Assembly (NCBI RefSeq): GCF_040115645.1
Contig: NC_089564.1
Location: 2,294,001-2,358,000 of the forward strand
Reading direction: 5' to 3'
Length of the DNA stretch: 64,000 nucleotides
From: Euwallacea fornicatus
Lineage: Eukaryota > Arthropoda > Insecta > Coleoptera > Curculionidae
Shown here piece after piece: positions 24,437 through 36,787 of this stretch. The notes beneath the pieces were generated by a model. The model ran no database searches. It saw nothing but the letters and a program-made list of their open reading frames with translations, and was not told the origin of the DNA. How positions within the stretch are numbered: position 1 is the stretch's first letter; every line of letters starts with the position of its first letter. Both the position numbers and the translations under genes were made by a program.

Positions 24437-27400
24437 CATACTTAATTTTTTCCTTAAGTTTGAACAATGTGTAAATTTTTAATAACGAAAAAAATTAATA
24501 CCTACGTGCAAAATTTAACGCAGCCGGTTTTAATTCAAAAGCAAACTTAAGATAAATTTTTCTTAATCTTTCTAGTCTGAGTAAATTGAATATATTATCG
24601 GAACGCATTAGAAGTCATAATATTATGTGTATTCTTATCTTTGATTCTCTTAACATGCAGACTCGTTTTAGGTGTTTTTATCAGGCTTTAGATTTAATCT
24701 TACAGGAGTAGGTCATTATACCTTTATAATCATGTTTACACATATAAATAGGTCATGCACTAATTGAATTCGCGTGATGTGCAACTTAACAAACTTAATC
24801 AGGAATCAACAAGAGATTATGATTTTATTGGTATTAATGAGCGAACGAGAATATGTTTTAATAGATACATGAAAGATGTTGCAGTTTGATATTACATTTA
24901 TTCCCTCAAAAATAATTGGATTTGACCCAGCGCAATTTTCCCGATGACTGTTGCCCACGTGTGCATATTTTATTATTAGCTTTTATTCATTATTTGTTGA
25001 ATATCAATTAAATATGCGTAATTTGTTTTACTACCTCTAAACAGACTTAGTACAAATATAATAAAATTGTACAGATCTTTGTTGAATCGTGCATGTTTTT
25101 TATCTATTAGATTTTAAATAAACTTTTCTGGGGTTTATCAAATGATTGTAGGATTTACAACATTAATTTCATCATCATTTAATTAAAGTTAATGATCTAT
25201 TCAACAAAGGAATGGAGCCGTTAAAGAGAAATAGAAAGAGGGTGTAGGGTAACCCGGCGAGTATTTCCATAAAAGGCCGAGCTCATATCTTTTTGACTCC
25301 ATTTTTTCCTTTCCATGCCCATCAGACTACGCTCGCATGTGCCTATGTCTTCGGTTACGTTCTATAGATAATCATATCAACAAGTAATCAACTTTGAGTT
25401 AAAAGTTTGGAAGGGAGAAGATCAAATTAGAGGCGATTTCGGTCGGCCACTGGCACCCTCCCTGTGTCTCAAATCGTTACATTCGCTTCTCGTCCGATTT
25501 ATGGGAGTTTCAACGAATCAATGTATGGTATTCAAGGCATACCACAGGTCGGTTGAAATCGCCTTATGATTAGTCGCCTGCTACATACCTTAGAACCTAG
25601 AGCGAAGCTCAGTTTTCTATCCAAGGTGTACTTATAAGTACATTTTTCAGTACCACCCCACCATTAGTTAACCTCAGAGTACCATTACTCTGCCAGATAC
25701 TTTTAGTTATCTACATATTCTTAAAGACGGTGTTCTGTCAAAGTTAATTTCACGATCACAGTCTTTAGGGCCTAAGCTTCCTTACCGAGTTATCTTTAGT
25801 TGGAAAACTGGGTAGTTGGCTAAGAAATAAGCACAAACTGTCCAAAAAATTTAAACAGTAACGAATTTGTTGTAATAATGAGGTGTTCTTAGATATATTA
25901 CCACGGTTGAAAATAAACTTCGTTTTGACTTTAAGCACAGCAGTAATTGATATAATTAAACATTTTAAATTCTCTTTTGGTAAGATTGAATTCGAGAATT
26001 GTAGTAAACACAGATTTGATCATAAGCTGTACAAGAAATGTATACCTGCTTATATTCAGATCTTTACAAAAATTAAATAAATTTGAGGAAACTTTAACTC
26101 AGAAACTGTCAAAATAATAAGGAAATACTAAAGATTTTTTCCTAAGTGTCCCTAGGTGTACCTTAGAAATAGAACCCACAGTAAATGAAAATCAACTTAG
26201 AGATAAGTTTATTCTTCGAGAATATAGAGTTAACCAACAAATAGACAGAAAAGACAGGAATTGTTTAAGTAATCTAGCGGAGCGACGAGATGTGCCGAAA
26301 TTATATTTGAAAAAGTGTTTGAAAAAGTTAGTTCAGTACATAAGGAATGTAAGTTTGTAATTAGGTACATCATACGTGTATGATTAAATTCGGAATAAAA
26401 ATAACTTTCAACATTTCTAATAAAAAAGACCATATTGAATAAAAATTAAATTGATGTTGGCTAGAAGTAGAAACGTCTGGTCACATTTTTTTTTATTATA
26501 GTTTTGGTTTACTTTATGCTTAATTGTTGTTGACTTTGGCTTACGTTTATGTTCATTGCACTAAAATTTCTCCTCCTCACTTTACAACATAAACGTTAAA
26601 AATTTTAATTTATGCAAAAATTAACTTGTTTTAAAAGTATATTCAAAATAATTAATTAAATAAAAAATATACAGGATGTAATTTCGTTAGTCCGCTTTTA
26701 TAGTGAAGTTTTCAACTACTTTCAAATATTGTACAATCAGAAAATGATCCAACTTGAACTAACCAGAACTAAAAAAGAAAATGAAAAAATGCTGGGAGGG
26801 GAAATTTGTCGAAAAATTTCACCAAGAATTCAGTATCTTTTTACGATATCTAATTAAAAAGCTTATCAAATGCCCGTCGAGAAATTTTGCTTCCACACTC
26901 GTAAAATTTTGAATTGAAAATTCATAATTGAAATATTTTCGGAATTTCAAAAATGTGAATTTCTCTTATTAATTAATCTCTGAGTAAATAACTCACCCTA
27001 GGGACGGTACTGATCATAATTATAGTATGTATAAGTGGCACAATAGAGATATTCAGAACAAGAAATAAAGCTGTATAAAGCTAAAAAAATAAATAAATAA
27101 GGGCATCAAGGAAATAACCCTTTTGAATCGCTAGCTACAGCTTTAAAAATTCGTTAGGTATGAGGTCTCAATTCAATTTGGCTCTTCTACTTAGGCTAAA
27201 AATTAACAGAATCCTGGATTATGCTACCAAATATGAACCTTTTATAGATGCTCATATTTGAGCACAACAGAAATCTACACAGTAATAACAAACAAATCTA
27301 ATTTTAAGCTTTTTAGAACAAATACATTTTCTTTCGAGAACTTTATTACTCTCGGAAATTGTTTTAATAATATCGTTACAAAATGTATGTAGTAATGAAG

Positions 27401-27761
27401 ATTAAAGTTACGGGTAAATAGATATTTATAAGTTATCCATTAACTTTTCATGTATTTGATATACTACATCGTATGTATTATTCATATACGTCGTTATAAG
27501 ATAGAAATACAATAAAGATCTACACAAAGATGTAAAATAGCTCAATCAATTTTTAAAGAATTGTTCCATTAGTTTAACTGATACATACATATCACACGAA
27601 AAATATATTATTGTAATAATCATTGTTGGTGGAATAATACTTATTAAAATCCAGGCCATTCAGAGCACGTCATGATCCCAACCACCAATAATGGTGCTTA
27701 AGATCGTGTTTAGCGGTTGAGGTTCACTAAGGCCCAGAATACCAAAGTCCTGGTAACTTAC

Positions 27762-27920
27762 CAAAAAGAATGTCAACCATATGATCATGTATATAGATAT
27801 ATTGGCCAATGTTCTGCTACAATTCCATTGTTTCTGTGGAAATGATCTCATTGTTAAAGCTACGAGAACTTTGATAGCGCCGCGAATGTATCTATTAGTA
27901 TGAATTGCATGAAAGTATTT
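27762..27920 (-). CDS. Coding exon with the membrane segment (residues 137-189 of the model)
   Basis: The minus strand reads 53 codons, KYFHAIHTNRYIRGAIKVLV then ALTMRSFPQKQWNCSRTLAN and ISIYMIIWLTFFL, ending at a strong donor TTG|GTAAGT. The last 16 residues are hydrophobic and make the one clear membrane segment; IRGAIKVLVALTM is a second, amphipathic helix. The acceptor needed for phase 0 (acaaaataaaag) is A-rich and weak, so the exon start is the least certain boundary of the gene. Without splicing at the donor the frame stays open for 35 more residues to a stop at 27660. The protein family is unknown. Confidence 0.55.
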
Positions 27921-27984
27921 CTTTTATTTTGTAATTAAAACAGTCGCTAATTTGGTCATTTATCTTTCAATCAGAAAAACTTAC

Positions 27985-28223
27985 TTTTTTCTTTATAAGA
28001 TTCTCTTGAGTCTCACTTTCGGTACCGTCAGTGTCGGTGGTCACTTTTTCAGCCATCTTCTCCTCCTTGATAAATGGCATATTGGTCAGAAAATTGGTCT
28101 CGAGATCCTTTGAATTCTTCTCAGGCCACTTCAGTCTTTTTCTTGGTTGTTCCATCACAGGTTGTTGTTGTTCTTTATGTTTCTTAGGCTCCAGAGGATC
28201 GATTGTGACAATTGATCTCCCAG
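27985..28223 (-). CDS. Coding exon, charged cytoplasmic region (residues 58-136)
   Basis: Acceptor gtctgttttag and donor AAA|GTAAGT frame 239 bases that complete an Ala codon and read GRSIVTIDPLEPKKHKEQQQ, then PVMEQPRKRLKWPEKNSKDL, then acidic and Thr-rich sequence ending ENLIKKK. It is hydrophilic with a basic patch PRKRLKW that could be a nuclear or membrane-binding signal. Retention of the following 64-bp intron would end the protein at KKKVSFSD, which also fits the RVxF phosphatase-docking pattern. The phase to the previous exon (intron 62 bp) and to the next exon both agree. Confidence 0.7.
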
Positions 28224-28285
28224 CTAAAACAGACAATTTACACCGTTAAATCATTTACGAAGGAGTTCAGTTGTCACGATTTTAC

Positions 28286-28464
28286 CTATCACAGCTACAC
28301 TATCATAAAATGCCATGTTATCGAACATGTTGTTATTTTTTTCGCCTGATTTTTTTACGGGTTCCTCGTACATTGCAATGCTTTCGTCGAAGCAAAATTT
28401 TTCTTCTATGAGGTTCCAGTAACATGTTTCCCAACAACTGGAACACAAACACATAACTGAGCAA
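28286..28464 (-). CDS. First coding exon, Cys-rich N-terminus (model residues 1-56)
   Basis: On the minus strand an acceptor (tgataattccag) ends at 28465, ten bases before an ATG at 28454. From there 56 codons plus one base read MCLCSSCWETCYWNLIEEKF then CFDESIAMYEEPVKKSGEK, ending at donor G|GTAAAA. Cys at 2, 4, 7, 11 and 21 next to Trp and Tyr suggests palmitoylation or a short metal-binding knuckle. There is no signal peptide. An alternative acceptor (gtgtttgtgttccag, exon from 28437) would also be in frame and remove this start. I prefer the ATG because the acceptor just upstream gives a complete 366-residue gene. Confidence 0.6.
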
Positions 28465-28499
28465 CTGGAATTATCATAAATATGTTTTATATGTTTGGG

Positions 28500-31130
28500 A
28501 CGGATTGTTCAGGTTAGTTCATAATTTATTTTATTTTTGAGGATTGGTACTCAGACACCAGTAGCCGTTATTGGAGCGGTGGAATTGCACGTTATTTTGA
28601 GTTGAGAACTGAGAGTTGAGTAGTTGAGTAACTGAGAACAGTGGTCAATTCTACTATTGCAACAACTGCTTCTGGTGTGTGAGGCGTTGTTCATGAAAAG
28701 AAGACAAAATAGAATATCAAATAAACATAAAAATAAAACGCGCGCATTTCTAGATGAATGCATAATGTCGAAATTATGGGACAGATTCACGAGAATTCAA
28801 TTATGGCTATTTTTCGCACCAGAAATTATAATCTTACCAACTGCACAAATACATGGTTCAGCGAAAGAACATTACGAATCACATTTATTCCAAGCACATA
28901 AACAAATTAACTGTCTGTAAATCAAATTTTTAAGAACATGAACTGAACTGAAGAAGAAACTGTTAAACAGATTTTACTACATGTGCGAGATGAATTCTCA
29001 CACAGAAATGATTTTAGTTATGACGGAAATTTTGCGCTAACACTTGTAAATGGTATATGCAAACAATAAATTTAATTTAGCTTTTGATAGAAAATGGTCA
29101 GTAATCTGAAAAATCCGATCAGAGTGATGAAAGTGGATTCACTTGATTTATTGATTTTGTGGTGTTGCGTATTTAATGAGGCAACGGTCGAGTTTTACGG
29201 TTTGTTGGAAATTGTGATTTAAGCTCGTAAGTGGCGTTTAAGATCAGTATAATAATAATTTACTGCTGACCCATATTATAAATCTTAAAATTTAAATGTC
29301 ACGGATGTTTAATGGAAAAGGAAGGTTTAATAAATTATTAACAAAGTCTTCGACGCACTCTTTACCAATACAGGACTCTTGGTATTTTCACCAAACTGCA
29401 AGACTGAGACTCAATGTCTGATATTTTTATATTAACTAAATTGTAACCAGAAAAGCATTGAATTAAAAAAAAAATTAAGTTGAGGATGGTTACCAAAAAT
29501 GAGAAAATCGGATGTAAAATAGAATATCGCCACGTTGAAGAAGAGAAGATGTTGCAATGATGAAAAAATCATCCTTTTGAATTACTACGTCAAATAAGCT
29601 GAAAAAATAAAAACAATTTTCTCAAAAGTTCACTTTTTTCCAAATTCCTCCGAAAGCCATCGGGATTTTTTCGATTTTGAAATCGCACATACTTAAACTC
29701 AAAATTGAACAGCATAACCTTAATTTATTCTGTGATGGTTACTGAAACCTCCATGGTTGAGTACCAGAGATTGATGCTCTGTAGTGGAACCTTAATTACA
29801 TTTGATAAACATTTTTTATTATTAATTTTAATTATTAAATTATATTAATTTAAATTTTTAATTAATTCTAAACTTGATTAAATTCTAGATTCGAGAATGC
29901 TTTAGGGTACAGTAGGCCCTCTTTGAGCCCTAGAACGCTAATTTCAAAATTCAGAGCGGTTCACACACAATACGGATTTCCGCGGGACCTCACAGCTACC
30001 AAATTTTTTTAATTTTTCGGTATAACATTAACTTTTAGACATAAAACACTTTACCTAAATTGACCTTAAAATATTACAAGAAATCCGAAAATGACGAAAA
30101 AATTAGTATATTCCACATAAATAACCAAGTTGGTCGTTATTTTCGGTATAACTGGAAAAACCGCTATTTAGAAGATATTCTACTGGACCTCAAAATCGTC
30201 GATTTAAGTCTGAAATCAAATTTCGTTGGGCTACGATAGTGGAAAGTCCATAATTTTTTAGTTAACGAGTGGCGTAGCTAACCCTGTATAAATGGTCACT
30301 TGCATGACTTGAAATTGATTGCCCCTGCAAGTTGTATCGAATTTGATACAAAATAGGTCTTCGTGTCGTAATGTAAAAATACACACAACACAAGCTTTTC
30401 CTTCATAGTTTAACGCATATGCTGGCACGTGTTATTCAGGACCATATAACCATACACTAAGAAAATAGCTTTACTTTTTACTGTTGAGCACATTTTACAA
30501 GTTTTTGGGGGCAGATGTAAGTTAAAGCTGTTTTACATGGGAGGAAATCGATATTTATTTTACCTGGCATGAAATAACATTCAGGAATTTGAAAGCTCTG
30601 AGATCACAACTGTTGTTCGGCTGATTGAGCTTCTAACCAAATCAAAATTTGAAGAAAAAGTTCACATGTACCAATTCTATCTAATAATGACAGCAGTAAT
30701 AATTCAATTTCGATAAAAGAGATTTCAAGCAAGTTATCAATGTTTCCACAATACACTTTTCCTCCAGAGTAGTGATTTTCTCAGTTCTACGCCAAAATTC
30801 AAAAATTATTTGATAATTCTTACCCCTGAATGTTCGAACAGTGAAATGGCTAGAAGTAATAAAAGAACTTTCCATTGAAACTAAAGAAGTGGAAGGGCGC
30901 GAAAAGAGTTTTGCGAGAAATTCTGCAGCAATTCTGGAAATAAATTAATCAAAAATAAAATTAGTCAAGGGGTGTATTAATAATAAAAAATATTTGCTCA
31001 TTCAGCACTTCAGGGGCTTTACCAAGGTCTTTACCCTTTGAATTTACTTTGAATCGCTCTTATTTATCATGGGCGGATATTTGTTTATGAATTGGCTGCT
31101 TTCACCGCAAATGAGAAAGCATCCCGAAAT
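28500..31130. other. Intergenic or intronic AT-rich DNA
   Basis: No exon was recognised. The minus strand at 28560-28640 is a degenerate short tandem repeat (variations of CTCAACT). A lone transposon right end (ACCCTGTA) stops at about 30289 with no matching left end found. If the 5' exon near 44175 belongs to the 366-residue gene, this is part of its first intron. Confidence 0.45.
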
Positions 31131-31260
31131 GAATCAACAATAATACTAACTAATACGAACCACCGCATTGTTACCTACATTTAACATACTTCAAAGTGGA
31201 CATGATTAATGGCCCTTAACGGACGCGGGCCGCAAGAACTCCACATCACTCTTGGACTTC
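31131..31260. repeat. Diverged dispersed repeat, copy 1
   Basis: Shares with 33289-33400 the ordered blocks 'cttcaaagtggacatga' / 'cctcaaagtagacacga', 'cccttaacg' / 'ccttaacg' and 'acgcgggccg' / 'acacgggccg'. The copies are in the same orientation about 2.1 kb apart. Nature unknown. Confidence 0.5.
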
Positions 31261-31558
31261 CAAATTCGGTTACGCATTTCCTTATGGACCACAGATGCTC
31301 TTCAATCGACAAACTTCAATCCTGTATATAATTTGTTCATATCGATATGTTAACGTGAACAATTTCGAACAAGCCGTGTTGACTGATGTTGAAATTTACA
31401 ATGTATTTATTGGGTTACGTTCACCGTCATAATCATCATCACATGGAACTACACAAATATCTATAAATACTGAACTTATCCGTTCATGATTTTCCTTGTT
31501 AAAGTGAGGTAAGCCCCAAGCAATAAAACTGATCTTTAGACCCTGGGGTACATACATA

Positions 31559-32231
31559 TACAGCGCGATTCAGAACAATAAAAGACATCTCAGTATAAGA
31601 CCTCGTGTTTGCACATGTCTTCCGGAGTTGTTGCGGCTTTAGGATATTTTAAGACGGTTCTGTGCAAAAATGTTGCATTTTAATTTACTTGTGCAAAATA
31701 GTACTAGAGTCATTGGCGAAAATGTCTTCCTTGAAGTTCATTGCACTTGTTTAAACGACGTACACGGTTTCTGTGGACTTGGTTGAAATTTTGATAATGG
31801 TTTTGGACCGCTTCGAATGCCGCAGTGATTCGTGGAATTAGGTCTGGCCCTGTTTCCATTGGCGTTTCGTCAGCCAGATACTCGATATGTCTCTGCAGAA
31901 AGAAATTTAAAGGTGTTAGGTCGGGCGACCTAGGGGGCCACCAAACAGGTCGATCTCTGCCGATCCAATGTTGTCCGAGCCGACGATCCAAACACTGAAC
32001 ATGACATCCAAATGCATTTCAAACAATTGCATTATTTCGTACAGAGAAATTAAAATAAAACGTATCAAAGCTCGATAAAGCACATGTTTCCACATAACTG
32101 CCCCAAAGCGTCATGATGCTGTAGTGCCTTACAGAGACATTTTTGGATATGGGTCTTACGCTCAAATATCTTTTATTGTTGCACTGAAAAATCCCTAGAG
32201 GTGTGATCCCGTAGTTCTCCAACACCCTGTA
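31559..32231 (-). mobile_element. Internally deleted DDE transposon
   Basis: The right end is TACAGGGTGTTGGAGAAC on the minus strand at 32231. The left end at about 31559 (TACAGCGCGATTCAG) matches it only in part, though 'aataaaaga.at.t.agcgtaagacc' recurs in both subterminal regions. The minus strand at 31710-31991 encodes a C-terminal transposase piece: LGQHWIGRDRPVWWPPRSPD then LTPLNFFLQRHIEY and 40 further residues to a stop. Only the last catalytic region survives, and the N-terminal half is replaced by terminal-repeat sequence. Non-autonomous derivative. Confidence 0.7.
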
Positions 32232-33288
32232 CATTTAATTCCTGTATGTGTTCAATCTACTTCTCTTCGGCTGATTTCAACACTAAGCCAAAAGCGGTTT
32301 TTAACATATTCGTTCACAATACCCTATACCTGGCAATTAACATAGACGGAAATTAACAGTTGAGATAATTAAAATGAACTATTAAAGAGAGTTTGAAGGA
32401 ACAATCAGTACACACAAACCTTCACGCATTTCAATTCTCATATTTTCCTTGTGCTTTGATATATCCGTACGGTATTAGTTATTAAATATTATAGATTACT
32501 GTAACTAATTTAAATTATAGTGGTTTACATTCCATAACTAGCCACATGGCACATTCACATTCTGGCCAGTCAAGACTCATTTAGTCATTCTCCGAATTTA
32601 ATTACTGTCACAAGGGTCCTTAATATAATTTAAGTAGATCGGGGTACCACGATGGAAATCTTCGGTAATCACACTTTTAAGATCTACATTGTTTCGTTAT
32701 ATCAATTGTCGAAGTAGTAGGGATATCCTTAAGGCGTGCGGGAATCATATACTAAGGTACTTACTCTTGACAACATCTGCACATTTTGCCACAAACTTTG
32801 TATGAATTTGATTGTCACATATCCACCTGCGCAGGTTGACTTTTTCAAATGTGACGACAATCTATTATCTGAGATAAGATATAATTTTAATTTGCTGAAA
32901 ACACAAGTTTAAACCTTTTTCTACCTTCTAATCATTTTATAACGATACTTACTGGCACGCGAATTTTCAAAAAATGATACTTTTTCGAAATAATAGAATT
33001 GATTTATGATTTTTCACGATAAGACTGGTTGGTACCGAGAGTGTCGTATTTCGCGGACATCCAGTCTTGATTTAAAAATATCACCATTGCGTCAGCATAG
33101 AGTTCTACTAAGGGTATTTTAAGAAATTATTTTTATTGTCTTTGTGCATTTCAAGTATTGGGCTGGACATGTCGGCTGATTGATGGCGCTTGATTTAAGT
33201 GTGGATTTAAATAACCTGTTAAAGATTAGCGATTTTCGAAACGAGCGTGCCGGTATTGCTATATTCAATAAAATAATAAAGAAATTGT

Positions 33289-33400
33289 TATTTACATTCA
33301 GCATTCCTCAAAGTAGACACGATAAACGATCCTTAACGTATGGCGGCCGTTAACAATTAGTTAATGGACACGGGCCGTGTAAATCGAGTAAAGGAACCCG
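33289..33400. repeat. Diverged dispersed repeat, copy 2
   Basis: Partner of the repeat at 31131-31260 (see the shared blocks there). It contains a local inverted 'cggccgttaac' segment. No gene. Confidence 0.5.
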
Positions 33401-33784
33401 TGTTACGGTTACGAACGGTTATAAGGCTAGAAATACGTTGCATGGAAAGGAATATGGAATGTGGTTATGAGGACATTAACTCTCAAGTCTTATTTAAGAA
33501 CCTACACGTGTATTAACTTTTTTTTGTTGTAGAAAATACTGTGTCTTTCGAGCATATAAAAAAAATTTTAGTTTTTTCTCAGGTCAACTAAGTGTTACAA
33601 GTGTAACATAACAAGGTGTAACACACCATGCGGCTTAAGTAGTTGCCCCCGTTAACTTTTTAGCAATTTTCTTTAGTCAAAAGCAGCACTAAACGGGACA
33701 AAAAATGCATTTCTGACATGTTCATCAGCCATGAGTGATAATTTGGAAACCAACTTAGGCTTTTCAGGCTAGTTCAGTGCAATG

Positions 33785-34568
33785 TACAGGGTGTCAAGGA
33801 ATAACGTCGATATATTTTAGAGATTAAAATAATAAAACAAAATCTTGTAAATATACTCCAAAAACTGTTTCTTGAACAATCTAGGATCTCTTAAGAGGGT
33901 AAGTCTGAAAGCGATTTCGCTTCATTATTTTCGAATTTGTGAGGGAAAGAATTAGAGAATCCATCGGGACAAATGAAGGCAATTTTCAACATTTGCTGTG
34001 AATAAGTGATAAACCCTTAATAACACTAGTCTTGTTATTGTTGGCTAATAAAACAATAATCCTGTTGCAAATATGCCTGCTGATGCACTAATGTTTATAC
34101 ATAGTTTATACAAGATACATTGCGATGTCCATGTAACTGTGCATCAGTTCGTAAAGAACCATTTTTCTGGAAAACGATCTGTCCTAACAACATGAAATGA
34201 GAGAAAATTTTTTATTTTAAAATAAAAAAGAGTAATTTCATTTCAAAAATTGAAAAATGTTATTAAAAAAAGTTAAGGCAGCTTTTAGGTAGGAGACTCC
34301 CTGCACGTCACGCTATCGACTAAAATTTGTGATTATTAACGCAAAAAGAGTTTCCCGTTTCATTTTATTAGTTTACAGAATTTCGTAATTTTAACGTAAA
34401 CTGTTTCGAAAATATTTTGAAAAAGTCATCTCCGTAGTTCCCATTTTAAGGAAATTTAACTCCTTTAAGAAATGATTTTTGGTGTATGTTTATACGCACT
34501 TTTTTTATTATTTTAACCCCCAAAGTCACCTGCCAAAATATTTCGACGTTATTTCCGGACACCCTGTG
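33785..34568. mobile_element. Foldback element, family member 1
   Basis: Ends TACAGGGTGTCAAGGAATAA and, on the other strand, ACAGGGTGTCCGGAAATAAC; both are followed by matching 'cgtcga.atatttt' and then 'ttaaaataataaa'. Inverted arms of about 200 bp enclose a centre with no coding potential. The centre block 'ttgctgtgaataagtga' and the following 'cttgttattg.tgg.taata' recur at 52180-52260 in the element at 51700-52744, which is the same family. Confidence 0.85.
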
Positions 34569-35392
34569 TATTGCATAAAGCTAGCCTAAATGGCCGGCAT
34601 TGTTTTCTACATTAACCTTTACGCTTTCTAAATTATAACCCATGACTGACAAAAAACGAATAAATGCTAAAAGATACTATTTTTCGTCTCATTTAATGCA
34701 CGTTTTGAATTAAAAAAAAAATAAAAATTCGTCGTAAAGCTTATTATTTATAATTATATTAATATTATAATAAATAATATAATATTTATATACATATATA
34801 ATTTATAATTATTTAGAAATAAGACCATCAATGTTGGATTTAAAAACATTGTTGCCCTTATAGCCGTTCAATAAATATGCCCCATTATACCCGTATGTGT
34901 ATTTTAGTCTCAATCAAGGCTATGTTCAATGAAACGACATAGTTAAAGTGAATCACTATCATGAGTGATGCGCTTCGTATTGTGATGCTTGATAGAAATG
35001 TTCGTAATTCGGATAGTTAATTTTTTCTGTGTGTAGGGTTTGAGGCACGCCACTGAAAGTTAATTTCAGGAAGTTTTGATTTCTCGTTCAATTTAGAAAA
35101 AAGCTCTGGTCTCTTGTTTTGTCTGTGTTTTTTTCAAAAAGTGATCGAGGAAAAATTTATAATGGTACGGAATTATCCCTTGAAGTAGTTGTTTCTGCTC
35201 ATCCCCCTCTGACCCAGTCATAAAAAGTACCAGGTCCATAAATTTCTTTCAATTTATGTAATCATACTCATATACCTAAACCCTACGGATTTTGAAATAA
35301 AAACAGCAATCGAGTGCGGTAAAGTGAATTTACAGCATGTCTGTGGGCAAAGCCTCTTTTATGGATTAAACATTTTCAATTATAATAATTAT

Positions 35393-36160
35393 ATTAGGGT
35401 GTCCCATTTGAAAAAAGCAATTTTTGAGGTTTCTACATGTAGCGGCAAAACTATTACTTTTGAACAACTCTACATAATGTAGAATCTGTCGTCGACTTAG
35501 TAATTTACTGACCTTTGTCATTAAACTGCACCCAAAATTAAAAATTTTCAAAACGTTCAGTATTTTTTTTATAAACATTTAAAGTAGGATCTTCATGAAT
35601 TGCGGGGTGCGGCGTGGGAATCAGGCGTTTTTAGAACGAGTAGTACTCGACGGTTTATAATGGAAGTGTCATGCCCCAACACGCATTTCATTCTTTGGCT
35701 CATAGAATTTTATTATTATCTTTAAATTGCCCTGTGGAGCTGTCGTGAATGTTGGAACATCAAATATTCATGTATGATTGTTTTGTTAGGAGTGGTGAGT
35801 CCAGATTTGGCGATTTTTCATGACTTGTTTAGTGGCCTGACCTCTCCTTATGTGATTTTTTAAAATTTAGTTCTCCGAAGGCGTGTGTCTACGAAGCTAA
35901 GCCTTGTACATTGGAAGATATAAAATTAACAATTCGACATCGAATCACTGAAATCAACGGAGATCTGCTGAAAACGGTGGAAGCTAATTTTTTTTTATCG
36001 TCTTCAACAATGTGTCAGCGAGGATGGATATCACATGTCAGATGTGATTTTCTGCTCATGATTATAAAATGCTATGTTTACGACCATATTGTTATAGTAA
36101 AAAAAAAAATTATATATCAAGAATTAACGACTCTATGATTATTTCAAAAACACTCCATTA
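35393..36160 (+). mobile_element. Truncated DDE transposon with C-terminal transposase remnant
   Basis: A left end TTAGGGTGTCCCATTTG lies at about 35393. The plus strand at about 35850-36060 reads, with breaks, WPDLSLCDF, then ACVYEAKPCTLEDIKLTIRH, then RITEINGDLLKTVEANF and, in another frame, RLQQCVSEDGYHMSDVIF. This is the C-terminal third of a DDE_3-type transposase (WPPRSPDLTxCDFFLWGxxKxxVY pattern). The right terminus was not found. Dead copy. Confidence 0.65.
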
Positions 36161-36238
36161 CCATGCCGCACTCTCTATAAAATAGTAATAATTTGGCCTA
36201 GGTTAAATTGCATTTATTTTACAATCAAGTAGAAAAAA

Positions 36239-36240
<2 letters not shown>

Positions 36241-36302
<62 letters not shown>
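36241..36302. repeat. (TA)31 microsatellite
   Basis: An uninterrupted dinucleotide TA run of about 62 bp. TA is the target of Tc1/mariner integration, and a cluster of such elements starts about 500 bp downstream. Confidence 0.95.
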
Positions 36303-36306
<4 letters not shown>

Positions 36307-36787
36307 TATGTAATTACTTATTACATAATACGTATTAACTGTCGAGTAATTACACATATAATGGAATAAATTTATTCCTTGAAGTATTGTAAAATCCGCA
36401 AAGTAAATTTCCTTCGGAATGTGGTCCGGTTTTCACGAACATACATATACCAACGTCTTTAATTAGAAAAACTTGATTCATTAAGAGAGGAAAGACTTAA
36501 GATTTAGATATTTAAAAGAGAATAAAAAGTTGGCAATTAAGGGTAATCGACTGTAATGTATAATTTCTCTATTCTGCATCGTTTCAAATCATCTGCTGTA
36601 CATAAGGTGGATATTGCAAACATAGAAAGTTTTAAATCATTAATTTGTGAAAATCCTGATATAATAATTAGAGATTAAATCCTCGAATCGTGATTGACAG
36701 ATATTATTTATTTTGAATTCTTGTGAAGTTCTGCTAGAAACTAAGTACATACACATATATAACATACATATATATAACATACATATA

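Larger units (their letters stand above)
16442..27761 (-). other. Inferred 11.3-kb intron filled with transposons
   Basis: If exons 27920-27762 and 16441-16234 belong to one gene, this is its large intron. It contains two foldback elements (17350-18113, 18374-19153), a Tc1 element (about 21030-22565) and a DDE element (22566-24436). The parts at 19154-21000 and 24437-27600 are AT-rich, with isolated transposon termini at 19829, 20107 and 26669 but no gene. A less AT-rich patch at about 25230-25620 was not identified. Confidence 0.5.

Noticed and set aside
34739..34815. AT-only stretch resembling an origin or scaffold-attachment site
   Set aside because: Simple low-complexity AT sequence, common throughout; nothing specific supports a function.
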